Assembly (NCBI RefSeq): GCF_001641755.2
Contig: NZ_LRFG02000006.1
Location: 1-64,000, forward strand
Length of the DNA stretch: 64,000 nt
Direction: 5' to 3'
Source: Microbulbifer flavimaris
GTDB taxonomy: Bacteria; Pseudomonadota; Gammaproteobacteria; Pseudomonadales; Cellvibrionaceae
This document shows positions 7,825 to 18,107 of this stretch, piece by piece. The notes below the pieces were generated by a model. It saw nothing but the letters and a program-made list of their open reading frames with translations. It was not told the origin of the DNA and made no database searches. Each line of letters begins with the position of its first letter. Within the stretch, counting starts at the first letter, position 1. Made by a program: the position numbers and the translations under genes.

Positions 7825-9018
7825 ATGGGCAACTGGCTGATCACTATTCTGGCTCTGATTCTGCTGCTGGCTGTGCTGGACGGCGTGCGCAGGGCCTTTT
7901 TGCGCCACCGGGCGTCGCTGCGGGAATCCGAGAATCTGTCCCGGGCCATGCGCCGCGATACTTACCGCGATGAAGTTAAGGAGTCTTCAACCCCTGACAT
8001 TTTGTCTCCAGCCCCGGATGTGGTGTCTTCACCGCGGGATGTCCTGCCTGCGGCGCGAAAAGTCGAGGTGGACGAGGATGATTTCATCGACCCGGAAGAA
8101 GAGGCGAAGCGTCGACAGATTGCGGCGGAGCTGCCCGGCAGTGTACGAGTGGTTCAGCGTCGCGCCCTGGAAGAGGCGTTCAATGTGAATCGCCAGGTGC
8201 AGGAGAGCTTCCAGTCCTCCCGCAAGCCTCTCGCAGGCAGCCGCCCGCAACGGGAGGCGCCGGAACAGGGGTCTCTCAACCTGGATGACCAGGTGCCGAC
8301 CCTGATGGACTCGGTGCCTGTCGAAGACAGCCGCCGGGAGCCACAGCTGGACGAGTCCGCCAGCCTGGGCGCCCTGGAGGAAAAGCCGCTGGCCGCAGAG
8401 CCGGAGGCGAATGCAGAGATTACAGCCGGGGAGGCGCCTTTATCGGAGGAGCCGGAAGAAGTGCTCCACACCCGCCGCGAGCCCGAGCCGGCGGCTGTCG
8501 AAGCGCCGGCTTCACCGGAACGGCGTGCCCCGGCCAAGCCGCGAGCCAAACCGAAAACCACCCGTCGCGAGCGCAGTCACGTGGAAGAAGTGCTGATCAT
8601 CAACATCATGGCCCCCGAGGGAGATTACTTCGAGGGCAATGACCTGCTCCGGGTGCTGCTTTCTTCCGGCTTGCGCTTCGGTGAAATGAATATTTTCCAT
8701 TACCACGAAAATGGCGGCGACGATGGCCCGGTGGTTTTCAGTCTCGCCAATATGGTGGTCCCGGGCGTATTCGATCTGGGCCAGATGGAAGAGTTTACGA
8801 CCCCGGGTATCAGCCTGTTCCTGGCCCTGCCAGTGGAAATGGAGGCAATCCAGGCCTTTGAGTTGATGCTGTCGGTATCCCGCGAAATCGCCACCCAGCT
8901 CGGTGGCGAACTCAAGGATGAAAATCGCAGTGTCTTTACTGCCCAGACTGCCGAGCATTACCGCCAGCGCGTGGTGGAGTTCCGCCGTCGCAAGGCCCTC
9001 GCCCGGGCGCTTGCCTGA
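7825..9018 (+). CDS. zipA: cell division protein ZipA
   Basis: This 397-aa inner-membrane protein tethers FtsZ and stabilises the Z ring. The N-terminal helix (WLITILALILLLAVL) has the ZipA N-out topology, followed by a basic stretch, a long Glu/Pro/Ala-rich linker (about 45-255) and a C-terminal FtsZ-binding domain of about 140 residues (begins EEVLIINIMAPEG; contains FSLANMVVPG). ATG 7825 follows GGGAGAGG. The position between smc and ligA is conserved in pseudomonads and relatives. Confidence 0.95.
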   Translation: MGNWLITILALILLLAVLDGVRRAFLRHRASLRESENLSRAMRRDTYRDEVKESSTPDILSPAPDVVSSPRDVLPAARKVEVDEDDFIDPEEEAKRRQIAAELPGSVRVVQRRALEEAFNVNRQVQESFQSSRKPLAGSRPQREAPEQGSLNLDDQVPTLMDSVPVEDSRREPQLDESASLGALEEKPLAAEPEANAEITAGEAPLSEEPEEVLHTRREPEPAAVEAPASPERRAPAKPRAKPKTTRRERSHVEEVLIINIMAPEGDYFEGNDLLRVLLSSGLRFGEMNIFHYHENGGDDGPVVFSLANMVVPGVFDLGQMEEFTTPGISLFLALPVEMEAIQAFELMLSVSREIATQLGGELKDENRSVFTAQTAEHYRQRVVEFRRRKALARALA

Positions 9019-9100
9019 AGCGCTGATTGCACGCTGTTACGATCGGCCCCGCATCCTCGCAGGGCGGGCATCCCCCGCCCGAGAATATCCTTTTCGCTGA

Positions 9101-11146
<2,046 letters not shown>

Positions 11147-11314
11147 TCGCTGCCGAGCGGCAGGGGCTGCCAATTGCGGCGGCTTCGGCCGGTGTTTTTT
11201 ACACCGTGCGAAACCGGTTGTGGCTTTATTGGCGCGTCGCCGTTAAAGTGGATGATCCTGAGAATTTTGGCTGGGCACTTTTTGTCCGGCCGTGCGGTGC
11301 TGAGGAAGGAACAG

Positions 11315-11743
11315 GTGGGCGATCAGGAATCCATTGTCTACGGCTGTATCAAAGACAGTAACAGCCTCGCTGGCGGTGCCGACCGCCGGCGCGTCAACCG
11401 TGAGGCCGTGCTTTCACTGCCCGGTGCCGATGAGTGGCCCTTTCTGTGCCGCGATATGTTTTCCATTCCCACGATTAAAGTGAAGCAGTCCCAGTACCAG
11501 ACTGATGTGATTCATTTTGGTGCTTCCTACCGTGCGGTTGAGTACGAGTGGCGCCACTGGATCGAGAAGTTCGAGGAGCTGCTACACAAAATGTACTGGG
11601 TGTCGGCCACGGTGCACCTGGAGACAGAGCTCTCCGGTATCCATTCTTTTACCTGGGAGGCGCCGGGCCTCTATCATGAGCCGGGCAGTGGGGACATGCA
11701 GGTCCGCTGTGAATGGACCCAGGAAGGACGGGTAAGTATCTAA
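11315..11743 (+). CDS. conserved hypothetical protein downstream of ligA
   Basis: This is a 142-aa protein I do not recognise functionally. GTG 11315 is chosen because AGGAAGGA sits 4 nt upstream and the protein then begins GDQESIVYGCIKD; the frame is open to 11174 without a better start. No signal peptide or membrane helix is seen. The composition is that of a soluble globular protein rich in Trp, Tyr and His in its C-terminal half. Small unknown genes beside ligA are common in pseudomonads; this one may be one of those. Confidence 0.7.
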   Translation: MGDQESIVYGCIKDSNSLAGGADRRRVNREAVLSLPGADEWPFLCRDMFSIPTIKVKQSQYQTDVIHFGASYRAVEYEWRHWIEKFEELLHKMYWVSATVHLETELSGIHSFTWEAPGLYHEPGSGDMQVRCEWTQEGRVSI

Positions 11744-11917
11744 CCCCCATCAATTTCTCATTTTACTGCCCAGTTCATCCCGCTGAGCCTTGTCGAGAGC
11801 TTCCGAGACGGGTACCGCCAGCACCCGATTGGCGCTTTTTTCCACCTGCTATGCTTTAGCTATCTCCGGCTGCCAGCCGTCCTCTCCCTCTTCCGGTAGC
11901 TTGAGGAGCAGAATCGC

Positions 11918-12532
11918 TTGGACTCAGCCTCCGCTTTAGACGCCAGCGCCGACACTTACGTCGCGCTCTATACCCATATCCGGGTGATCCTCGGGATCGT
12001 GGTGGGCCTCAGCTTGACGCATCTGCTGCGCAACCTGGCGCGTATCGTTGAGGAGCCGAGAGATGACAGGGTCTACTGGCTCCATCTGGGCTGGGTCGGT
12101 TTTGTTCTTCTCTACCTGCTGCAGTTCTGGTGGTGGGAGTTCCGGTTTACGAAGACTGGTGAGATTGGCCTGGGCACCTATCTGTACCTGATCAGCTATG
12201 CCCTGTTGCTTTACCTGCTCTGTGCCTTTCTTTTCCCTGAGAAGAATTCGGACCCGAAAAACTACTATGAACTGTTTTACCTGCGGCGGCAGTGGTTCTT
12301 TGCAGTACTGGCACTGGTTTTTGTAATTGATTTCGGCGATACGTTACTCAAGGGTGGCCAGTACCTGATCGCTTTGGGAAGCTGGTACGTATGCCGTAAT
12401 CTGTTCTTTATTGCCGGTAGCCTGATTGCAATCGCCAGCGAAAGCCGCGTGTACCACGCAGGCTATTTCGTGATTGGCTTTTGTTTTCAGCTCTTTTATT
12501 TCTTCTATCAATACGGTTCACTGGAGATATGA
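11918..12532 (+). CDS. six-helix integral membrane protein, unknown function
   Basis: This 204-aa protein is almost entirely hydrophobic, with about six predicted helices (around residues 20-37, 50-70, 80-100, 118-140, 148-172, 175-200). The start is a TTG at 11918 behind GAGGAG, because no ATG or GTG with a better site is nearby. Its stop codon overlaps the fumC start as ATGA, so the two are probably translationally coupled. I recognise no family, and no transport or enzyme motif is apparent. Confidence 0.7.
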   Translation: MDSASALDASADTYVALYTHIRVILGIVVGLSLTHLLRNLARIVEEPRDDRVYWLHLGWVGFVLLYLLQFWWWEFRFTKTGEIGLGTYLYLISYALLLYLLCAFLFPEKNSDPKNYYELFYLRRQWFFAVLALVFVIDFGDTLLKGGQYLIALGSWYVCRNLFFIAGSLIAIASESRVYHAGYFVIGFCFQLFYFFYQYGSLEI

Positions 12533-13923
12533 GCGAAAAATTTCGAACAGAAAAGGACAGCTTGGGCGAAATCCATGTGCCCGAGTCGGCCCTCTATGGC
12601 GCGCAGACTCAGCGGGCGGTGGACAATTTCCCGGTCAGCGGGCAGGGTCTGCCGGTGGAGTTTATTCGCGCAGTGGTGTTGATCAAGAAATCCGCCGCAC
12701 AGGCCAACCGCGAGCTCGGGTTGCTGTCAGAGGAGATGGCGGCAGCCATCGTCGATGCCTGCGGGAGCCTCTCGGAAGAGGATTACCTGCGACAATTTCC
12801 GGTCGATATCTACCAGACCGGTTCCGGCACCAGCACCAATATGAATGTCAACGAAGTGCTGGCCCATATTGCCCGGCACGAAAGTGGCCTGGAAATCAGT
12901 CCCAATGACCACGTAAACATGGGGCAGAGCAGTAACGACGTGATTCCCACTGCAATTCACGTCTCGGCACTGCTGGCAGTGCGTGATGCGCTATTGCCCG
13001 CCCTGCGTCACTTGCAGGGCGCGCTGCATGAGAAGGCAAAATCGGTCGATGGCGTGGTCAAGACCGGGCGCACGCATCTGATGGATGCATTGCCTCTCAC
13101 TCTGTCACAGGAAATAGAGGCATGGGCTGCGCAGGTGGAGCTGTGTCGGGAGCGTCTCCGCAGTGCGCTGCCCCGGCTCGCACAACTCGCCCAGGGGGGG
13201 ACTGCGATTGGTACGGGGCTCAATGCTCACAGCAATTTTGCCGAGCTGTTCGCACAGAAACTCAGTGCCAACAGTACACATCAGTTCACCCCGGCCAGTA
13301 ATCATTTTGCGGCTATCGCGAGTCAGGACACGGCGGTAGAGCTCTCCGGTCAGTTGAGGGTTCTAGCGGTCACATTGATGAAAATCGCCAATGACCTGCG
13401 CTGGATGAATAGTGGGCCCCTGGCCGGACTCGGAGAGATCGAACTGCAGGCGTTGCAACCGGGCAGCAGTATCATGCCGGGCAAGGTTAACCCGGTGATT
13501 GCCGAAGCCGTGGCCATGGTTTCGGCGCGGGTGATGGGTAACGACACCACGATTGGCGTTGCGGGGCAGAGCGGCAATTTCCAGCTCAATGTGATGCTGC
13601 CGGTGATTGCCCACACCCTTCTTGAAAGCATCCAGTTACTGACCAACAGCGCCGGATTGCTGGCTGACAAAGCGATCACCAGCTTTACCGTCAACAAAGA
13701 CAATATCGAGCAGGCGCTGGCCCGGAATCCGATCCTGGTGACATCCCTGAATCCGGTGATTGGTTACGCCAGGGCGGCTGAGATTGCCAAGGAGGCTTAT
13801 CGCAGTGGCAGGCCCGTGTATGAGGTGGCCAGGGAAATGACAGATCTTGATGATGAGCAGCTTAAAAGCTTGTTGGACCCCGCCCGTCTGGCATCGGGCG
13901 GACTGGTCGGGGATGATGGTTAG
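12529..13923 (+). CDS. fumC: class II fumarate hydratase FumC
   Basis: This 464-aa iron-independent fumarase interconverts fumarate and L-malate in the TCA cycle. ATG 12529 gives the standard opening (MSEKFRTEKDSLGEI) and overlaps the previous stop by 4 nt. Signature motifs are GSGTSTNMNVNE near residue 100, GRTHLMDA near 185 and the superfamily loop GSSIMPGKVNP near 320. Length is normal. Class II fumarases are oxidant-resistant relatives of the Fe-S class I enzymes; whether a class I copy exists cannot be seen here. Confidence 0.96.
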   Translation: MSEKFRTEKDSLGEIHVPESALYGAQTQRAVDNFPVSGQGLPVEFIRAVVLIKKSAAQANRELGLLSEEMAAAIVDACGSLSEEDYLRQFPVDIYQTGSGTSTNMNVNEVLAHIARHESGLEISPNDHVNMGQSSNDVIPTAIHVSALLAVRDALLPALRHLQGALHEKAKSVDGVVKTGRTHLMDALPLTLSQEIEAWAAQVELCRERLRSALPRLAQLAQGGTAIGTGLNAHSNFAELFAQKLSANSTHQFTPASNHFAAIASQDTAVELSGQLRVLAVTLMKIANDLRWMNSGPLAGLGEIELQALQPGSSIMPGKVNPVIAEAVAMVSARVMGNDTTIGVAGQSGNFQLNVMLPVIAHTLLESIQLLTNSAGLLADKAITSFTVNKDNIEQALARNPILVTSLNPVIGYARAAEIAKEAYRSGRPVYEVAREMTDLDDEQLKSLLDPARLASGGLVGDDG

Positions 13924-13959
13924 GGCAGGTGTGGCGGGGACCTGGACTGTGTACCGCCC

Positions 13960-14082
13960 TCAGGTCAGCAACAGCAGGCCGACGATAATAGTGCCGATGA
14001 CAGCAGCGAGCACCTCAAGGACACGAAAGAGCCGACGCAGGGCGACCCGGTCTTCGCTTCGGTACAGGAGCCGCTTGGCCAT
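13960..14082 (-). CDS. 40-residue single-helix membrane protein
   Basis: This short minus-strand frame begins ATG at 14082 with GGAGGTCACC directly upstream, an excellent Shine-Dalgarno at the right distance. The product is a basic N-terminal half rich in Arg (AKRLLYRSEDRVALRRLFR) followed by one hydrophobic helix ending GLLLLT. It lies convergent to fumC in what would otherwise be an empty gap. Similar 40-50 residue Arg-rich single-span proteins are widespread and uncharacterised. The ribosome-binding site is the main support. Confidence 0.55.
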   Translation of the reverse strand: MAKRLLYRSEDRVALRRLFRVLEVLAAVIGTIIVGLLLLT

Positions 14083-14225
14083 GGTGACCTCCTTCGGCGT
14101 TGACAGTGATTGTCCGATGCATCACGATGCCGCGCCGCACGGGTATCTTCCTCGATACCTCAAGCCTAGTGTCGCGACCAATTTGCGACCAAATGTTCAT
14201 AGTTAATCCAGTTTGAGGCGAGGCC

Positions 14226-14429
14226 ATGGGAAAGAAAATCCGACGTTCGTTTGTGACCAGCGTGCTCGCCTGTGTTGCTTTTGTAGCCGCGGCGATCTGG
14301 AGTTGGGATCTGCCAGTGAGCGATGTGCTCTCCTATCTCGTGCTCTTGCTGGTGTTTCTCGCGGTCATTATTGCCGCGGCATTTGGCTTTGGTGCACTCC
14401 TGAATTGGCTGCGCGGACGCAAGAAGTAA
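14226..14429 (+). CDS. 67-residue two-helix membrane protein
   Basis: This small protein has a basic N-terminus (MGKKIRRS), two hydrophobic helices (about 10-28 and 33-58) separated by a short polar turn, and a basic C-terminus (RGRKK), so both ends should face the cytoplasm. GAGGCGAGG precedes the ATG. Its stop abuts the start codon of the AraC-type regulator (TAAATG), suggesting co-translation. No family recognised. Confidence 0.7.
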   Translation: MGKKIRRSFVTSVLACVAFVAAAIWSWDLPVSDVLSYLVLLLVFLAVIIAAAFGFGALLNWLRGRKK

Positions 14430-15482
14430 ATGACCGAGCCGGATAAGGATATTCGCATTCCAATCGCCTATCTCGAGCGTCTGCTCGACGAGGCGGCACG
14501 ACACGGCTGTCGGCGGGAGGAGTTACTCGCGGCGGTGGACATCAGCGAAGATGAGCTGGTGGGTACGGCAGCCTTTTCCGCCCTGAAGTACGGGCGGCTT
14601 TACCAGCGTGTGATGTGGCAGGTGCAGGACGAGTGGTTCGGCATGCTCAGTGGCGGCCGGGTACGGTCCGGCTCTTTCCGCCTGCTCTGCCTGACGGTGG
14701 TCAACTGTGCGACGGTTCGCCAGGCGATAACCCTCAGTGCGGAATTCATGGAAATCTGCCGCGGCTTCAAGGTGAAACCGGCACTGGAGCCCGCGGGCGA
14801 AGGGCGGGAGCGGGTGGCGATTCGAGGCATCAGTTCCCTGCAGGACGGTGAGTACGAGCGCCTGATTGCCGAGACCAGCCCGGGGGTGATCCGCACCACA
14901 CTGGCAGTCTGGCATCGCTTTTACTGCTGGCTGGTCGGTCGGGAAATCCCCCTCGCGCGCCTGCACTTTTCCTTTCCCTGCCCGGAAGAGTTCCAGACCC
15001 TCGCCCAGAGCGAAGCCGGTGAGCTGTTGTTCGAGCAGCCCTGTAATGCGCTCGAGTATGACAGCCGCTACCTGGATTATCCGGTGGTACAGAACCCGCA
15101 GACGGTCGAGGACTTTATTCGCACGGCGCCCTATCACCTGGTGATCAGTGACGGCAGCGCCAACAGCATCAAGACCAAGGTCAAGACGATCCTCAATCGC
15201 GATGTGAGCGAGTCCATGCCGGCGGCGGAGGTGGTGGCAGAGCGGCTCAACATGTCGGTCACGACCCTGCGCCGTCGCCTGCAGCAGGAGGGTACTTCGT
15301 ACCAGAAATTGAAGGACGAGTGCCGGATGGAAGCGGCCTTTCACTACCTGAGCTGTCCGGACCTCTCCAATGCCCAGATCGCGGAAATGCTCGGCTTTGA
15401 TGAAGCCAGTGCCTTTTTTCGTGCGTTCAAGAAATGGACCGGGATCACCCCCGGGGAGTACCGCAGTCGCAAGGCGGGCTGA
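14430..15482 (+). CDS. AraC-family transcriptional regulator
   Basis: This 350-aa regulator has an N-terminal PF12625-like domain (about 20-210) and a C-terminal double helix-turn-helix: MSVTTLRRRLQQEGTSYQKLKD, then SNAQIAEMLGFDEASAFFRAFKKW and the conserved TGITPGEYR end. It starts immediately after the 67-aa membrane protein and precedes the acyl-CoA dehydrogenase gene by 231 nt. It may control those fatty-acid genes, but nothing in the sequence proves it. Confidence 0.88.
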   Translation: MTEPDKDIRIPIAYLERLLDEAARHGCRREELLAAVDISEDELVGTAAFSALKYGRLYQRVMWQVQDEWFGMLSGGRVRSGSFRLLCLTVVNCATVRQAITLSAEFMEICRGFKVKPALEPAGEGRERVAIRGISSLQDGEYERLIAETSPGVIRTTLAVWHRFYCWLVGREIPLARLHFSFPCPEEFQTLAQSEAGELLFEQPCNALEYDSRYLDYPVVQNPQTVEDFIRTAPYHLVISDGSANSIKTKVKTILNRDVSESMPAAEVVAERLNMSVTTLRRRLQQEGTSYQKLKDECRMEAAFHYLSCPDLSNAQIAEMLGFDEASAFFRAFKKWTGITPGEYRSRKAG

Positions 15483-15713
15483 ACGTCTTGGTTGGCGGCG
15501 CTGTCTACAGAATTGGCGCCCACTAAACCGCTATTGATCAGGGGTTGTTCAACCCCGCCCACACGCCCTCATTTGTCATCGCTTTGGACGGATTTCGCCA
15601 TAGAGCGAATTTGGCCGTTCCTACTATGATGAACAAAACCTAGATACTAGTCACGAAACTGACCGGGCGGTTTTGGCCGGGTTGGTAAGAAACAGCGAAC
15701 TGAGGGTAGCAGG

Positions 15714-17507
15714 ATGACCGATATCAAGATTCCACTGCGCGACATGCGTTTTGCCATGCGCGAGCTGTTGGACTGGGACCAGCATTACGCCTCCCTGGGA
15801 TACGACGAAGCCTCTCCGGACCTGGTGGACGCCATTCTGGAAGAGGGCGCCAAGTTCTGTGAAAACGTCCTGGCGCCGCTCAATGCCGTTGGCGACCAGC
15901 AGGGCTGTACCTGGAAAGATGGCGAAGTGACCACGCCGGAAGGCTTCAAAGCGGCTTACCAGCAATTCGTCGAGGCGGGCTGGCCGTCTCTCGCCCACGA
16001 CCCGCAGCACGGTGGCCAGGGCCTGCCGCCGTCCCTCGGCACCATCATGAGCGAGATGGTGGGCACTGCCAACTGGTCCTGGGGCATGTACCCGGGCCTG
16101 TCCCACGGTGCCATGAACACCCTGGAGGAACACGGCACTGACGAGCAGAAGGCCACCTACCTGACCAAGCTGGTAGAGGGTACCTGGACCGGCACCATGT
16201 GTCTGACCGAGCCGCACTGTGGTACCGATCTGGGCATTCTGCGCACCAAGGCCGAGCCCAACGCGGACGGTTCCTATTCCCTGACCGGCACCAAGATCTT
16301 TATCTCCGCCGGTGAGCACGATATGGCGGAAAACATCGTCCATATCGTTCTGGCGCGCCTGCCGGACGCCCCGGCCGGCACCAAGGGTATCTCCCTGTTT
16401 ATCGTGCCCAAGTTCCTGCCGAACGAGGACGGCTCCGTCGGTGAGCGCAACGGTGTGGTCTGTGGCTCTCTCGAGCACAAGATGGGCATTCACGGCAACG
16501 CCACCGCGGTGCTGAACTTTGATGGTGCCAAGGGCTACCTGATCGGCCCGCCCAACAAGGGCCTGAACTGCATGTTCACCTTTATGAACACCGCGCGCCT
16601 GGGTACTGCCCTGCAGGGTCTGGCGCACGCGGAAGCGGGTTTCCAGAAGTCCCTGGCTTACGCCAAGGATCGTCTGCAGATGCGTTCCCTGTCCGGCCCC
16701 AAGAATCCGGAAGGCAGTGCCGACCCGATCATCGTGCACCCGGATGTGCGCCGTATGCTGCTGAGCCAGAAAGCGTTCGCCGAGGGCGGCCGTATGCTGG
16801 TCATGCTGTGTGCACAGCAGGTGGACCGCACCCACAAGGGCTCCGATGAGGAAAAGAAGGAGGCCGAGGACCTGCTGGCGTTCCTGACCCCGATTGCCAA
16901 GGCATTCCTCACTGAGACCGGTTTTGAGTCTGCCAACCTGGGTCTGCAGTGTTTCGGTGGACACGGTTACATCGCCGAGTGGGGTATGGAGCAGAATGTA
17001 CGTGACGCCCGTATTGCCACCATTTACGAAGGCACCACCGGTATTCAGGCACTGGACCTGCTGGGCCGCAAAGTATTGATGAGCCAGGGTGAACTGCTGC
17101 GTAAATTCACCAAGCAGGTGCACAAGTTCTGTCAGGCGGAGATCGACACAGAGGCGCTGGCGCCGTTCGTGACCAAGCTTCAGGAGCTCAACAAAGAGTG
17201 GGGCGACGTCACCATGCATGTTGGCGCCAAGGCGATGGAAAATCCGGATGAAGTGGGTGCGGCCTCTGTCGACTACCTGATGTATTCCGGCTACGTCACC
17301 CTGGGCTTCCTGTGGGCTCGTGCTGCCAAGGTTGCCAATGAGAAACTGGCGGCGGGCGAGGGCGACGTGGAGTTCTACCGCGCCAAGCTGGCCACCGCAC
17401 GCTTCTACTTCGACCGTATTCTGCCGCGCACAGCGACTCACGCTGCAGCCATGAAGAGCGGTGCGGAGAACCTGATGGAGCTGGACGCAGAGCACTTTGC
17501 CTTCTGA
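15714..17507 (+). CDS. acyl-CoA dehydrogenase (long, ~600-residue type)
   Basis: This 597-aa flavoenzyme catalyses the first step of beta-oxidation. It has the N-terminal helical domain, the middle beta domain (MCLTEPHCGTDLG, TGTKIFISAGEHD), the C-terminal helical domain with GGHGYIAEWGMEQ and the presumed catalytic Glu in IYEGTTGIQA, and an extra C-terminal extension of about 120 residues typical of the long acyl-CoA dehydrogenases of pseudomonads and relatives. The start codon follows TGAGGGTAGCAGG. An intrinsic terminator follows at 17525-17552. The chain-length range cannot be read from sequence. Confidence 0.93.
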   Translation: MTDIKIPLRDMRFAMRELLDWDQHYASLGYDEASPDLVDAILEEGAKFCENVLAPLNAVGDQQGCTWKDGEVTTPEGFKAAYQQFVEAGWPSLAHDPQHGGQGLPPSLGTIMSEMVGTANWSWGMYPGLSHGAMNTLEEHGTDEQKATYLTKLVEGTWTGTMCLTEPHCGTDLGILRTKAEPNADGSYSLTGTKIFISAGEHDMAENIVHIVLARLPDAPAGTKGISLFIVPKFLPNEDGSVGERNGVVCGSLEHKMGIHGNATAVLNFDGAKGYLIGPPNKGLNCMFTFMNTARLGTALQGLAHAEAGFQKSLAYAKDRLQMRSLSGPKNPEGSADPIIVHPDVRRMLLSQKAFAEGGRMLVMLCAQQVDRTHKGSDEEKKEAEDLLAFLTPIAKAFLTETGFESANLGLQCFGGHGYIAEWGMEQNVRDARIATIYEGTTGIQALDLLGRKVLMSQGELLRKFTKQVHKFCQAEIDTEALAPFVTKLQELNKEWGDVTMHVGAKAMENPDEVGAASVDYLMYSGYVTLGFLWARAAKVANEKLAAGEGDVEFYRAKLATARFYFDRILPRTATHAAAMKSGAENLMELDAEHFAF

Positions 17508-17524
17508 GCCTGAGCTCTACCGAG

Positions 17525-17552
17525 AACCGCCGGCAGTGCCGGCGGTTTTTTT
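17525..17552 (+). terminator. intrinsic terminator after acyl-CoA dehydrogenase
   Basis: A 10-bp GC-rich stem AACCGCCGGC / GCCGGCGGTT with a 3-nt loop is followed by seven T. It starts 17 nt after the stop codon. Confidence 0.9.
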
Positions 17553-17617
17553 ATGCCGGGCCCCGCGCTTTCCAGGGTGGTGCCCCTCAGCCCTCGCCAT
17601 GGTAGTAGGACCGCAGT

Positions 17618-17935
17618 ATGCAGTTGCCGGCCCCCATCATAGAGCGCCTGCTTAGGCTCTCTTGTTTGCACCCACTCACTCGGGTACAGTTCCGGCTGCC
17701 GGATGCCAGCGATTTCTACGTGATATTGCCGCCTTCCGGGCAAGACGAAATGGTGATTTCGCGATTTGGGCAGGCAGAGGATCCTCGTCTGGTTCTGGAA
17801 ATGTCCGAGCGCACCCTTGATGCCATATTGAGCGGTACCCTGAGCGCACGGCATGCGTTTCTGCTCGGGGATCTGCGCTATACCGGGGACCGGGATCTGG
17901 CCGCAGCGCTGGCAGACCTGTTTCCGGCGGCCTGA
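17618..17935 (+). CDS. SCP2 sterol-binding-like small protein
   Basis: This 105-aa soluble protein resembles an SCP2 lipid-binding domain. The segment MSERTLDAILSGTLSARHAF, followed by LLGDLRYTGDRDLAAALADLF, matches the family's conserved C-terminal half, where the hydrophobic cavity closes. SCP2 domains bind acyl-CoA and other lipids. The location between an acyl-CoA dehydrogenase and an acyl-CoA synthetase fits such a role. The ribosome-binding site is weak. Assignment rests on motif similarity. Confidence 0.65.
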   Translation: MQLPAPIIERLLRLSCLHPLTRVQFRLPDASDFYVILPPSGQDEMVISRFGQAEDPRLVLEMSERTLDAILSGTLSARHAFLLGDLRYTGDRDLAAALADLFPAA

Positions 17936-18107
17936 CGGGCCAAACCTTGCCGCAAAGGCGGTACACAGGCTTCAAATGCCTCGGGTAATCCATAATCAGT
18001 TAAACGCCCGGGCACGTATCAACAATAATTAACGGATCCGTATAGCCGGGATTCGGCTATAAACAAACGGACTGAGAGAAAACAACAACAGGATTGGGAG
18101 AAGAAAG

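Noticed and set aside
4473..7949. Long antisense frames within smc (for example 500 residues on the minus strand)
   Set aside because: They mirror the coiled-coil codon usage of smc and give Leu/Gln-rich low-complexity products; smc itself is unmistakable.
11750..11845. A 31-codon minus-strand frame starting GTG with a plausible peptide tail
   Set aside because: No convincing ribosome-binding site and no recognisable family; too short to support.
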